Source: Acetatifactor sp. (GTDB lineage Bacteria; Bacillota; Clostridia; Lachnospirales; Lachnospiraceae). Taken from it: 64,000 nt of DNA. Each line of letters opens with the position of its first letter. The first letter of the stretch is position 1. The notes beneath the pieces are model-generated. The model made no database searches, had not been told where the DNA came from, and worked only from the letters and a program-made list of their open reading frames with translations. Below, piece by piece: positions 47,179 to 56,028 of the stretch. The stretch covers positions 1 through 64,000 of the forward strand of contig JAFLRN010000002.1 of NCBI GenBank assembly GCA_022511385.1. Direction: 5' to 3'. Both the position numbers and the translations under genes were made by a program.

Positions 47179-48483
47179 ATGGCGTATTTGATGCTAATGA
47201 CATTGGCAGGTACTATCCTGTTTTTACTGTATTTTGTATGGGAGAAGATCTGTGGAGAACATGTGAGCGAGCGTATGAAGTATGCAGTGTTGGTCGTGAT
47301 CATGTTTGTTCATGTGATGCCTCTTATGGGACTGAGAGCTTTATATAGGTCTTTGCTGGATCTGTTTCCGCTGCCTCAAACGGTTCAAGAAGCGAATGTG
47401 CTGGTGCATGTGGCAGAGGTCAATACTGCAACGGAGACCTATACCACTCCGGATTATAGGTTGAGAATCCTGATTATGGTAGTCTGGCTAAGTCTCGCTG
47501 TTTTATTGCTTTTGAGACAATGCATCTCATATTTATACAAAAGGATCCAGTTAAGGGGAGTTGCAGGCGCGTGCCGCTCTGAAACAGGTGTCAAAATCGT
47601 GGAGCGGCTTCAAAAGGAGGAATTCGGTCTCAAGAGAAGAATAGATGTCCTTCAGATAGATAGCGATGAGAGTCCATATACCATGGGTGTATTCAGGCCA
47701 GTGGTGGTTCTCACCCGAAAACTGGATGAGGATGAGCTGACATGGGCTTTGAGACATGAACTGACTCATATCAAACAGGGAGATGTGATGTTTAAGCTCA
47801 TGCTTGAGCTGGTGTGCTGTCTTTACTGGTTTAACCCGATCCTGCGATGGTTCAAAAAACATTTTTTAAATACATGTGAGTTCGCCTGCGACGCAGGGGT
47901 GGCTAATGGTCGTACAAAAGAAGAACGCGGTGCATATTCCAAGGTGCTCACAAAAATCGCCACAAAGAAAAAGGGAACGGTTATGAGCAACGCTCTGGCG
48001 GATGATGATGAAATTATACAGGAAAGGATAAGCTTGATAATGAACAGTAGAAAAATGAAACGTTGGGAAAAGATTATTGCAGTTAGTGTTTTGGCAGTGT
48101 TTATGTTCGCGGACTCTTTGGTGGCATTTGCGTATCCGAGCGCGTATCATGTGGAGGATGAGACAGAAATTGATGCAATTGTAAGTTATGCAAAAGCTGG
48201 GGATGGCCTTTGGACAAATGGTGAAAATAATCTTGTATTTGAAGTATTGTATGATAAAGAGTTTATTGATGAAAACGGAACAATTACACCGGCTAATGAC
48301 GCTCAACCAACGGTATTATGCCCAGGGCATAAATGGTTACAAGGGTATTTTCAGGTACATGAAAAAAATGATGATGGCGGATGCACGGTAACTGTTTTTA
48401 ATTCTAGGAGATGCCCTTATTGCAATACCATTGTTGTAGAAAGCCTATATGCGACTTATATTTATGTTGTTTGCCCTCATTGA
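47179..48483 (+). CDS. M56 family metallopeptidase (BlaR1-like), short Cys-rich extracellular domain in place of a penicillin-binding sensor
   Basis: 'ALRHELTHIKQGDVMFKLMLELVCCLYWFNPILRWFKKHFLNTCEFACDAGV'; C-terminal 'CPGHKW...RRCPYCNTIVVES...YVVCPH'. Confidence 0.9.
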   Translation: MAYLMLMTLAGTILFLLYFVWEKICGEHVSERMKYAVLVVIMFVHVMPLMGLRALYRSLLDLFPLPQTVQEANVLVHVAEVNTATETYTTPDYRLRILIMVVWLSLAVLLLLRQCISYLYKRIQLRGVAGACRSETGVKIVERLQKEEFGLKRRIDVLQIDSDESPYTMGVFRPVVVLTRKLDEDELTWALRHELTHIKQGDVMFKLMLELVCCLYWFNPILRWFKKHFLNTCEFACDAGVANGRTKEERGAYSKVLTKIATKKKGTVMSNALADDDEIIQERISLIMNSRKMKRWEKIIAVSVLAVFMFADSLVAFAYPSAYHVEDETEIDAIVSYAKAGDGLWTNGENNLVFEVLYDKEFIDENGTITPANDAQPTVLCPGHKWLQGYFQVHEKNDDGGCTVTVFNSRRCPYCNTIVVESLYATYIYVVCPH

Positions 48484-48606
48484 GTGTCTGATTAATCATA
48501 AAAGCAGAATAAGATCGCTGTGTTATATAGCACAAAGGTGATGTAGAAGCTAATACTTACATTAAAATTTTGTTGTACAATAACGGCATAAAATAGAGAC
48601 AAAAGA

Positions 48607-48655
48607 AATACCCGCACAAGCAGCCCTCATATCTGCTTGTGCGGTATTTGTGTAT
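48607..48655. terminator. Bidirectional terminator-like hairpin
   Basis: AATACCCGCACAAGCAG-ccctcatat-CTGCTTGTGCGGTATT between convergent genes. Confidence 0.75.
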
Positions 48656-48704
48656 ATACGACATCTGATTTACTATTAAGCTTATTCGCCGGCCGCCCTC
48701 AAAA

Positions 48705-50078
48705 TCAGTCTATCTGCCTAAAACCCTGCGGACATTCCTTCCTCACTCGCTCCAAATACTCCAGCTTCGCTTCATAATCCCGAAAATCATCCAAATATTT
48801 ATGACAGCTCTTAATATTCCCCATGCCCTGTTCACTCACCCCCGCATATTCCGCATACCGCTCCCAATGCCTGACAACCCCGATCACATGTTTCAAAATA
48901 TCCTTTATCCTTCGGTCGCTGATATCCATATTCCTTCCACAGGCACGCAGATCATCAAGGGTCAGTTGATCCCGCTTGCCGTTGATCCTCATCTGGTGCC
49001 TGGAGGTCCAAACACTGTCCGGCCGATAGGAGAACGTCATGTCATAAGCGGGTGCAAGCTTCCAAACCCCTGCTCTATCCATGAGGAAAGAGATGTTTTT
49101 CACATGATCATCGTAATTCTTCGCAACCTCGTTAAATACCATTCTTCTGAACAGCTGCTCTATATCGCTTTGCGGAAGCTTTATTTTCCGCATCACCTGG
49201 GCCGCCTGTTCGTAACTGTTGGCCCCGGGGTCATTGAAATCAAAGTGTGCCAGTCCGCCCAGCGTATGCATATGGATCTTTCGGCCTGTGTTCTCGTCTC
49301 GATCAAAGCGTTTGGTGACAAAATGCATCCCTTCTCTGCTTTTTATCAGCTGGCATTCTGTCATTTCAATTCCGGCATCCCTGCACATCAGGGAATACGC
49401 ATACTCAATTTGGGTATAACCGTATTCATCCGCCATGGTGTCTTTATCCCTGTTATTCTTCATATCCCCAAACTTAAGAAGCCAATAGGAATAACCGTCC
49501 CCGGCGTCAACTTGTCCGGAGCGGATATGATTCGTCTCCCTGTTCCATGCGATAAGCGCTTTTGCCCTTGCACCACCCGCAGAAGTGCTAATTTTGATCA
49601 GTTGCTCAATAGCCCGTTCATCTGCGGTGATTGATACATTTCTTCTGTCCGTCAGAATTTCATCAGCAAGCTTTGCCAGCTCATCGATATCAATGGACTG
49701 ATCCGGTATGCCCATGCCAATTTGAGGTTCATATTCCAGAGCGCCCATTCCCCTCTGGCCCACATAGCATAATCTTTCTATGGGACTAAGTCCTTCTTCC
49801 AGACGCCCTTGCTTTGCGAGATAGTTTTCGATAATGTGGGTGCCGAACTTATCGGGCAGGGAGTCCGCCAGTAAGCCGGGTAAGCCCCGAAAACTCTCTT
49901 CTCTAAGCCCGGGGAAGGAATATGTCTGAAGAGACAAGGGCATTGTTACGGGAGAAAGCTCGATTCCGCTTTTCACAAAGTTGTTGTCATATGTAAAGCT
50001 GGGAGGAACGGCCCTGTCGGTCTGCACCACCATGCCGATTCTTGTTCCCCACAAATATACCTCTGCTCCAAGCTGCAT
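48705..50078 (-). CDS. hipA: HipA-family toxin kinase
   Basis: 'FRGLPGLLADSLPDKFGTHIIENYLAKQG', 'STSAGGARAKALIAWN', 'MHFVTKRFDR', 'MVFNEVAKNYDDHVKNISFLMDRAGVWKLAPAYDMTFS'. Confidence 0.94.
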   Translation of the reverse strand: MQLGAEVYLWGTRIGMVVQTDRAVPPSFTYDNNFVKSGIELSPVTMPLSLQTYSFPGLREESFRGLPGLLADSLPDKFGTHIIENYLAKQGRLEEGLSPIERLCYVGQRGMGALEYEPQIGMGIPDQSIDIDELAKLADEILTDRRNVSITADERAIEQLIKISTSAGGARAKALIAWNRETNHIRSGQVDAGDGYSYWLLKFGDMKNNRDKDTMADEYGYTQIEYAYSLMCRDAGIEMTECQLIKSREGMHFVTKRFDRDENTGRKIHMHTLGGLAHFDFNDPGANSYEQAAQVMRKIKLPQSDIEQLFRRMVFNEVAKNYDDHVKNISFLMDRAGVWKLAPAYDMTFSYRPDSVWTSRHQMRINGKRDQLTLDDLRACGRNMDISDRRIKDILKHVIGVVRHWERYAEYAGVSEQGMGNIKSCHKYLDDFRDYEAKLEYLERVRKECPQGFRQID

Positions 50079-50422
50079 TATAACTCATCCCCCCATTTCC
50101 ATTCGGTATCCTTCTTGCGCTTCGATGCTCTCTGACGTTTGGGTTTGTTTTTAAAAAGTTCCTCCGGTCCTGGCTGCTGCTCCGGAACCAGCAGGTCAAA
50201 GTTTTGGATAAGATTCAAAACGCGCAAAATTTTCATCAGGTTTACAATATTGGAACCTTCCCCATTTTCTACCCTGACCACGGTGCTAAAGGACAAGCCT
50301 GCATTGTGGGCAAGCTCCTCCTGTGTAAGGGAGCGGTTGATCCTGATATCTTTGATCCGCTTGCCAAGTTCTATTAAAATCCCTTCGTTGTTTTCTTCTC
50401 CCTGAATTTTCATATGCCTCAC
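50078..50422 (-). CDS. HipB-like XRE-family antitoxin
   Basis: 'LGKRIKDIRINRSLTQEELAHNAGLSFSTVVRVENGEGSNIVNLMKILRVLNL'; overlaps the start of hipA. Confidence 0.9.
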   Translation of the reverse strand: MRHMKIQGEENNEGILIELGKRIKDIRINRSLTQEELAHNAGLSFSTVVRVENGEGSNIVNLMKILRVLNLIQNFDLLVPEQQPGPEELFKNKPKRQRASKRKKDTEWKWGDEL

Positions 50423-50614
50423 CTTCGCGAAATTAATTTCTCATATTTGAATAATAATATAACATATTTGGCGTTTATTTGTCAATTATGAATAATTAAA
50501 TTCAAACTTCACATCTGTCAGCCATTATGGAAAGATGTTTTGCTTTTCCCACCACAATATGGTATGATAGAGACAAATTTACAGGAAAAACTCCGTTATG
50601 AAAGTGAGGATACC

Positions 50615-51610
50615 ATGTTAGACAATAAAGCCATTTTGGTCACCGGAGGCACCGGCAGCTTTGGAAAGGCGTTTACGAAGTATGTTCTGGAGCACTATGA
50701 CCCAAAGAAGATCATCATTTATTCCAGGGACGAATACAAACAGTTTATCATGCAAAATGAGTTTAAAGAGCATGCCAGAAAGCTGCGTTTCTTCATCGGA
50801 GATGTGAGGGACAAGGAGCGGCTGATGCGCGCGTTCGAGGGTGTGGACTATGTCATTCATGCGGCGGCTCTGAAGCAGGTTCCTGCCTGCGAGTACAATC
50901 CTTCCGAGGCCATCAAAACAAATATTAACGGTGCGCAAAATGTGATAGATGCCGCGCTGAACACAGGTGTGAAGAAGGTAGTGGCGCTGTCCACAGACAA
51001 GGCGGTCAATCCCGTGAATCTCTACGGAGGAACAAAGCTTGTGTCGGACAAGCTGTTTATTGCAGCCAATGCCTATGCAGGGCCAAAGGATATCTGTTTT
51101 TCCATTGTGCGTTATGGCAATGTGGCGGGGAGCAGAGGGTCTGTGATTCCCTTCTTTCACAATATGATCAAACAGGGCGTAACGGAGCTTCCGATCACGG
51201 ACTGCCGGATGACGAGATTTTGGATCAGTCTGCGCCAGGGTGTAGAGTTGGTGATCAAGGCCCTGGAGGAAGCGAAGGGAGGAGAGACCTTTATTTCCAA
51301 GATTCCCTCCTTTAAGATAACCGACCTGGCTGAGGCGATGCTGCCGGGCTGTACTACGAAGGAGGTTGGTATCCGGGAAGGGGAAAAGCTTCATGAGATC
51401 ATGGTGACCGTGGAGGATTCTCCCAATACCTATGAATATGATAAGCATTTTATCATATATCCTCAGATGGTGTGGAGTGAGAGCAGGCGTGCTGTGCCCA
51501 CAGGCAAGCGTGTACAGGAAGGATTTTCTTACAGCTCGGGCAATAATACGGAATGGCTCAGCGTGGAGGAGATCAGGGAGCTGCTTAAGGATGTGGAATT
51601 GGAAAAATGA
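50615..51610 (+). CDS. pseB: UDP-N-acetylglucosamine 4,6-dehydratase (inverting), PseB
   Basis: 'AILVTGGTGSFGKAFTKYVLEHYDPKKIIIYSRDEYKQFIMQNEF', 'HAAALKQVPACEYNPSEAIKTNINGAQNVI', 'YGNVAGSRGSVIPFF'; start set at MLDNKAILV. Confidence 0.95.
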   Translation: MLDNKAILVTGGTGSFGKAFTKYVLEHYDPKKIIIYSRDEYKQFIMQNEFKEHARKLRFFIGDVRDKERLMRAFEGVDYVIHAAALKQVPACEYNPSEAIKTNINGAQNVIDAALNTGVKKVVALSTDKAVNPVNLYGGTKLVSDKLFIAANAYAGPKDICFSIVRYGNVAGSRGSVIPFFHNMIKQGVTELPITDCRMTRFWISLRQGVELVIKALEEAKGGETFISKIPSFKITDLAEAMLPGCTTKEVGIREGEKLHEIMVTVEDSPNTYEYDKHFIIYPQMVWSESRRAVPTGKRVQEGFSYSSGNNTEWLSVEEIRELLKDVELEK

Positions 51611-51628
51611 GTGCTTTTGGGCAGAGAA

Positions 51629-51668
51629 AAAGCGTCTGCAGTGGAAACCACTGACAGGCGCTTGAAAT
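51629..51668. terminator. Hairpin between convergent pseB and BlaI-like gene
   Basis: aagcgtctgcagtgg-aaa-ccactgacaggcgctt imperfect inverted repeat followed by gaaattt. Confidence 0.6.
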
Positions 51669-52067
51669 TTATTTCAGCTTTCTTTCGTATTTTGTCAGAA
51701 CGTCTTTTAATTTGGTGACCTCTTTTTTCATTTGTTCAGGTTCTTGCTCAATTGCAAGAACAGCAGTGCACAGTTGAGATTTGGAAACTACATTCTGGAA
51801 ATGAGCGTACTGCTCGGCAAAATGTTGTAAGATCACGTCTTTCGACTCTTCTGTAGGGCGATAGGTTCTGCTCAACACCTTTCCACTGTGTGTAACACCG
51901 GCAACTTCAACCAGGTTGTCCTTCAGCAGCTTGCGAAGTACTGCAATGACAGTACTTTGAGTCAGGCCTCGCTGTTCGTTCACGATATCCGTGGAGGTTA
52001 GCGCTTCGTCTTTTTTCTTCCACAGGATATTCAGAACATCAAGTTCTCTGGGATTTAGTTGTGCCAT
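51669..52067 (-). CDS. BlaI/MecI/CopY-family transcriptional repressor
   Basis: 'LNPRELDVLNILWKKKDEALTSTDIVNEQRGLTQSTVIAVLRKLLKDNLVEVAGVTHSGKVLSRTYRP'. Confidence 0.82.
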   Translation of the reverse strand: MAQLNPRELDVLNILWKKKDEALTSTDIVNEQRGLTQSTVIAVLRKLLKDNLVEVAGVTHSGKVLSRTYRPTEESKDVILQHFAEQYAHFQNVVSKSQLCTAVLAIEQEPEQMKKEVTKLKDVLTKYERKLK

Positions 52068-52280
52068 CGAATTTTACCTCCTGATGAATTTCATTATAGT
52101 TCAGAACCATTCATAAGTCAATTATATTAATCATTGATGATGTTTATTGCGAATAATTCCATTGGGTAATTTGGTATAGAAAAAATTGGAAGAACTACAT
52201 TGTAACATTTGGCATTTCCTGATAAACTATATAGGAAGAAGCAAGTGTGAAAGCACAGAAAGAAAGGTGTGGTTACTGAG

Positions 52281-53474
52281 ATGGAAAAACTGGCGGTCTT
52301 TGGCGGCGCTCCGGTGCGCGAGCAACCCCTTCATTATGGAAAACAGTGCGTTGAACAGGATGATATCGACGCTGTGGCGCAAGTGCTGCGCAGCGATTTT
52401 CTCACCTGCGGTCCCAAGGTAGCGGAAACGGAAGAGAAGCTCTGCGAAGTTACCGGTGCAAAATACGCAGTTCTGGTTGCCAACGGAACGGCGGCGCTCC
52501 ATCTGGCGGCGCTGGCAGCAGGCTTTGGGGAGGGCGATGAGGTTATTGTGAGCTCCATAACCTTTGCGGCTTCCGCCAACTGTGTTCTGTACTGCGGCGC
52601 ACGGCCCGTGTTTGCGGATATCGACCCTGAAACCTACAACATCGATCCTGAGTCCGTGGAAAAGCTTATTACACCCCGCACCAAGGGGATTGTGGCCGTG
52701 GATTTTACAGGGCAGGCTGTGGAACACGATGCGCTCCGTCAGCTGTGCCGGGAAAAGGGACTGGTGTTTATCGAGGATGCAGCTCATGCCATCGGCACGA
52801 AGTACAGGGGACAGCCCGTGGGCAGCATCGCGGATATGACCTGTTTCAGCTTTCATCCGGTGAAGACGGTTACCTGCGGAGAGGGCGGCGCCGTCACAAC
52901 CAATGACGAAAATCTTTATCGCAGAGTGCTGCGTCTGCGCGCTCATGGCATTACAAGGGTCCCTTCTGAAATGGCGCATCCCACTGATGCCATGTGGTAC
53001 AACGAGCAGGTGGAGCTAGGGTTCAATTATCGCATGACGGATATCCAGGCTGCGCTGCTTTTGAGCCAGCTGGGCAAGCTGGACAAGTTTTCCGCCCGGC
53101 GGAAGGAGATTGAGAAAAGGTATGATGATGCTTTTTCCCAGATGCCGGAACTTTTTATCCAGCGGGAAATTCCCGAATCCGACACCACCCGGCATCTCTA
53201 TGTGATCAGGCTGAATCCGGAGCGGCTTGCCTGTGACCGGAGGCAGTTTTTTGATGCCCTTTATAAGGAGAATGTGTGTCCCCAGGTGCATTATCTGCCG
53301 GTATACTGGCATTCCTATTATGAAAAGCTGGGATACCAAAAGGGACTTTGCCCCAATGCGGAAGCCTATTATCAGTGGTCCATGAGTATTCCCCTTTATT
53401 ATGCCATGACGGACCGGGATGTGGAGGACACCATCCGGGCGGTGCAGAAGGTTGTGGAGTATTATAAAAAATAA
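52281..53474 (+). CDS. pseC: UDP-4-amino-4,6-dideoxy-N-acetyl-beta-L-altrosamine transaminase, PseC
   Basis: 'FLTCGPKVAETEEKLCEVTGAKYAVLVANGTAALHLAALAAG', 'VFIEDAAHAIGTKYRGQPVG', 'CFSFHPVKTVTCGEGGAVTTND', 'LGFNYRMTDIQAALLLSQL'. Confidence 0.95.
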   Translation: MEKLAVFGGAPVREQPLHYGKQCVEQDDIDAVAQVLRSDFLTCGPKVAETEEKLCEVTGAKYAVLVANGTAALHLAALAAGFGEGDEVIVSSITFAASANCVLYCGARPVFADIDPETYNIDPESVEKLITPRTKGIVAVDFTGQAVEHDALRQLCREKGLVFIEDAAHAIGTKYRGQPVGSIADMTCFSFHPVKTVTCGEGGAVTTNDENLYRRVLRLRAHGITRVPSEMAHPTDAMWYNEQVELGFNYRMTDIQAALLLSQLGKLDKFSARRKEIEKRYDDAFSQMPELFIQREIPESDTTRHLYVIRLNPERLACDRRQFFDALYKENVCPQVHYLPVYWHSYYEKLGYQKGLCPNAEAYYQWSMSIPLYYAMTDRDVEDTIRAVQKVVEYYKK

Positions 53475-53539
53475 TGGCTGATATTTTACAACCGTGGTAA
53501 AATAAGGTAAGAAGCAAAATGGGCGTAGGAGGAAGAAAT

Positions 53540-54490
53540 ATGCCGATCCACAAGATAGCGGTACTGATCCCTTGTTACAATGAAGAACAGACCATAGCCA
53601 AGGTGGTCCGGGATGTGCGAAATGTTCTTCCAGAGGCGGTGGTCTATGTCTATGATAACAATTCCACGGACAGGACGGTGGAGCTGGCGAAAGCGGCAGG
53701 GGCTGTTGTCCGCTATGAGTATAAACAGGGCAAGGGAAATGTGATCCGGAGGATGTTCCGGGAGATTGACGCAGAGTGTTATCTGATGATAGACGGTGAT
53801 GACACTTATCCTCTGGACTGTGCAAGGGAGATGGTGGACAAGGTCCTTTTTCACAACGCTGACATGGTGGTGGGAGACAGGCTTTCCTCCACTTACTTTA
53901 CGGAAAATAAGCGGCCCTTCCATAATTTTGGCAACAGTCTTATGCGTGCAGGGATCAACTGGCTGTTCCACTCGGAAATCAAGGATATCATGACGGGCTA
54001 TCGGGCCTTCAGCTATGTTTTTGTGAAGACCTTCCCTGTGTTTTCCAAGGGTTTTGAAATAGAGACGGAGATGACCATACATGCGGTGCATTATAATATG
54101 CAGGTGGAGAATGTGGTGGTGGAATACAGGGACCGTCCGGAGGGCAGCGTATCCAAGCTGAATACCTACAGTGACGGCATGCGCGTGATTGGCAAGATGC
54201 TGCAGCTGTACAAGAACTATAAGCCCTTAAGTTTTTTTGGGGGGATATGCTTGATCCTGTTTTTGCTTGCAATGATTCTTATGATTCCTATCATTATGGT
54301 ATATGTTGATACCGGACTTGTACCCCGCTTTCCGACCCTTATTGTCTGCGGATTTATGGTATTGGCAGGAATACAGTCCTTCTTTGCAGGAATGATCCTG
54401 GAGGTCATGGCGGCAAAGGACAGGCGGGATTTTGAGAATCGGTTGAACATGATCAGTATGGAAAGACACCGGCAGGAGAAAGGAATCTGA
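53540..54490 (+). CDS. Glycosyltransferase family 2 (DPM1-like, C-terminal TMs)
   Basis: 'IAVLIPCYNEEQTIAKVVRDVRNVLPEAVVYVYDNNSTDRTVELA', 'YLMIDGDDTYPLD', 'DIMTGYRAFSY'. Confidence 0.93.
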   Translation: MPIHKIAVLIPCYNEEQTIAKVVRDVRNVLPEAVVYVYDNNSTDRTVELAKAAGAVVRYEYKQGKGNVIRRMFREIDAECYLMIDGDDTYPLDCAREMVDKVLFHNADMVVGDRLSSTYFTENKRPFHNFGNSLMRAGINWLFHSEIKDIMTGYRAFSYVFVKTFPVFSKGFEIETEMTIHAVHYNMQVENVVVEYRDRPEGSVSKLNTYSDGMRVIGKMLQLYKNYKPLSFFGGICLILFLLAMILMIPIIMVYVDTGLVPRFPTLIVCGFMVLAGIQSFFAGMILEVMAAKDRRDFENRLNMISMERHRQEKGI

Positions 54491-55024
54491 ATGGAGAGAT
54501 TGGTTGACAGGGAGGCGGGGATTTATCTGCGGCTCATGACCTATGAGGATACGGATCTGATCGTGGCATGGCGAAACAGTGACCCGGTGCGGAAGAGATT
54601 TATTTATCAGGAGCCCTTTACCAGAGAGGGACATGAGAGCTGGATCAAAAATAGGATTGAGACCGGCAATGTGGTACAGATGATCATCTGCAGCCTTGGG
54701 ACGGACAGACCCTTGGGTTCCGTTTATATCCGGGATATTGACAGACAGCACCACAAGGCGGAGTACGGCATTTTCATCGGCGAGGATGAAGCCAGAGGAA
54801 AAGGGATCGGAACTGCGGCTGCGGGGCTGATGCTGCGGTACTGCTTTGAAGAGGAGAAGCTGCACCGGGTTTATCTCAGGGTATTTGCAGATAATATGCA
54901 GGCGGTGCGAAGCTATGAGAAGGCCGGGTTTGTCAGGGAGGCCTGTCTCAAAGATGATGTGTGTATTGACGGGGAGTACAGGGATATCATTCTCATGGCG
55001 GTCATCAATCCGCAGCATACATGA
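54491..55024 (+). CDS. pseH: GNAT acetyltransferase, likely PseH
   Basis: 'IYLRLMTYEDTDLIVAWRNSDPVRKRFIYQEPFTREGHESWI', 'YGIFIGEDEARGKGIGTAAAGLMLRYCFEEEKLHRVYLRVFADNMQAVRSYEKAGFV'; position between pse genes. Confidence 0.82.
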   Translation: MERLVDREAGIYLRLMTYEDTDLIVAWRNSDPVRKRFIYQEPFTREGHESWIKNRIETGNVVQMIICSLGTDRPLGSVYIRDIDRQHHKAEYGIFIGEDEARGKGIGTAAAGLMLRYCFEEEKLHRVYLRVFADNMQAVRSYEKAGFVREACLKDDVCIDGEYRDIILMAVINPQHT

Positions 55025-55080
55025 ATGTCGGCCACAGGCTGTGCCTGTGATAGAAAGAACATACGGAAATGAGGAAGGAT

Positions 55081-56007
55081 ATGAAAAAGGTCAGCTTTGT
55101 GATTCCCTGCTACCGGTCGGAGAATACACTCCCGCAGGTTGTGGCGGAAATTCAGGAAAAAATGAAAACTCTGCCCCAGTATGAGTACGATATTTTTCTT
55201 GTGAACGACTGCTCTCCCGACAGAACCATAGATGTGATACGAAGGCTCTGTCAGGAGAACGAAAATATCAGGGGAATAGATTTTGCCAAAAATTTCGGCC
55301 AGCATTCCGCTCTGATGGCGGGACTCCGCCATTCGGACGGGGATTATGTGGTGTGTCTCGACGACGACGGCCAGACGCCGGCGGATGAGGTGGACAAGCT
55401 GCTTTCCAAGCTGGAAGAGGGCTATGACGCTGTGTATGCAAAATATGACCACAAGCAGCACTCGGCCTTCCGCAACTTTGGAAGCAAGGTCAATGAACGG
55501 ATGACCCGGACCATGCTGGGAAAACCCAAGGAGCTATATGTCTCCAGCTACTTTGCGTTAAAAAGGTTTGTGGTGGAGGATATGGTGAAGTATGAAAACT
55601 CCTATCCCTATGTGATCGGTCTGGTGCTACGTGCTACAAGGAATATTGCCAACGTGCCTGTCAACCACAGGGAGCGTGAGTCGGGCGTATCGGGATATAC
55701 GTTGGGAAAGCTGCTGGCGCTTTGGCTCAACGGATTCACCGCCTTTTCTGTAAAGCCCTTGCGGATTGCCACTGCCATTGGGGGATTCAGTGCATTCATG
55801 GGCTTTTTGTATGGCATCTATACGGTCATCAAGCGTTTTGTGAATCCCGATGTGCCTATGGGCTTCAGTGCGATCATGGCGGCTCTGGTTTTCTTTGGCG
55901 GCATGATCATGCTGATGCTGGGACTGATCGGAGAGTATGTGGGGCGTGTATACATCAGCCTGAACAATTCGCCCCAGTATGTGATACGGGAGAAGATCAA
56001 TCTTTAG
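55081..56007 (+). CDS. Glycosyltransferase family 2 with two C-terminal TMs (ArnC/GtrB-like)
   Basis: 'VSFVIPCYRSENTLPQVVAEI', 'ALMAGLRHSDGDYVVCLDDDGQTPADEV', 'PVNHRERESGVSGYTLGKLL'. Confidence 0.94.
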   Translation: MKKVSFVIPCYRSENTLPQVVAEIQEKMKTLPQYEYDIFLVNDCSPDRTIDVIRRLCQENENIRGIDFAKNFGQHSALMAGLRHSDGDYVVCLDDDGQTPADEVDKLLSKLEEGYDAVYAKYDHKQHSAFRNFGSKVNERMTRTMLGKPKELYVSSYFALKRFVVEDMVKYENSYPYVIGLVLRATRNIANVPVNHRERESGVSGYTLGKLLALWLNGFTAFSVKPLRIATAIGGFSAFMGFLYGIYTVIKRFVNPDVPMGFSAIMAALVFFGGMIMLMLGLIGEYVGRVYISLNNSPQYVIREKINL

Positions 56008-56028
56008 GTTCAGAGGATATGGCAGATT

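Noticed and set aside
50618-51448. 276-aa minus-strand ORF opposite pseB
   Set aside because: Antisense shadow ORF of PseB.
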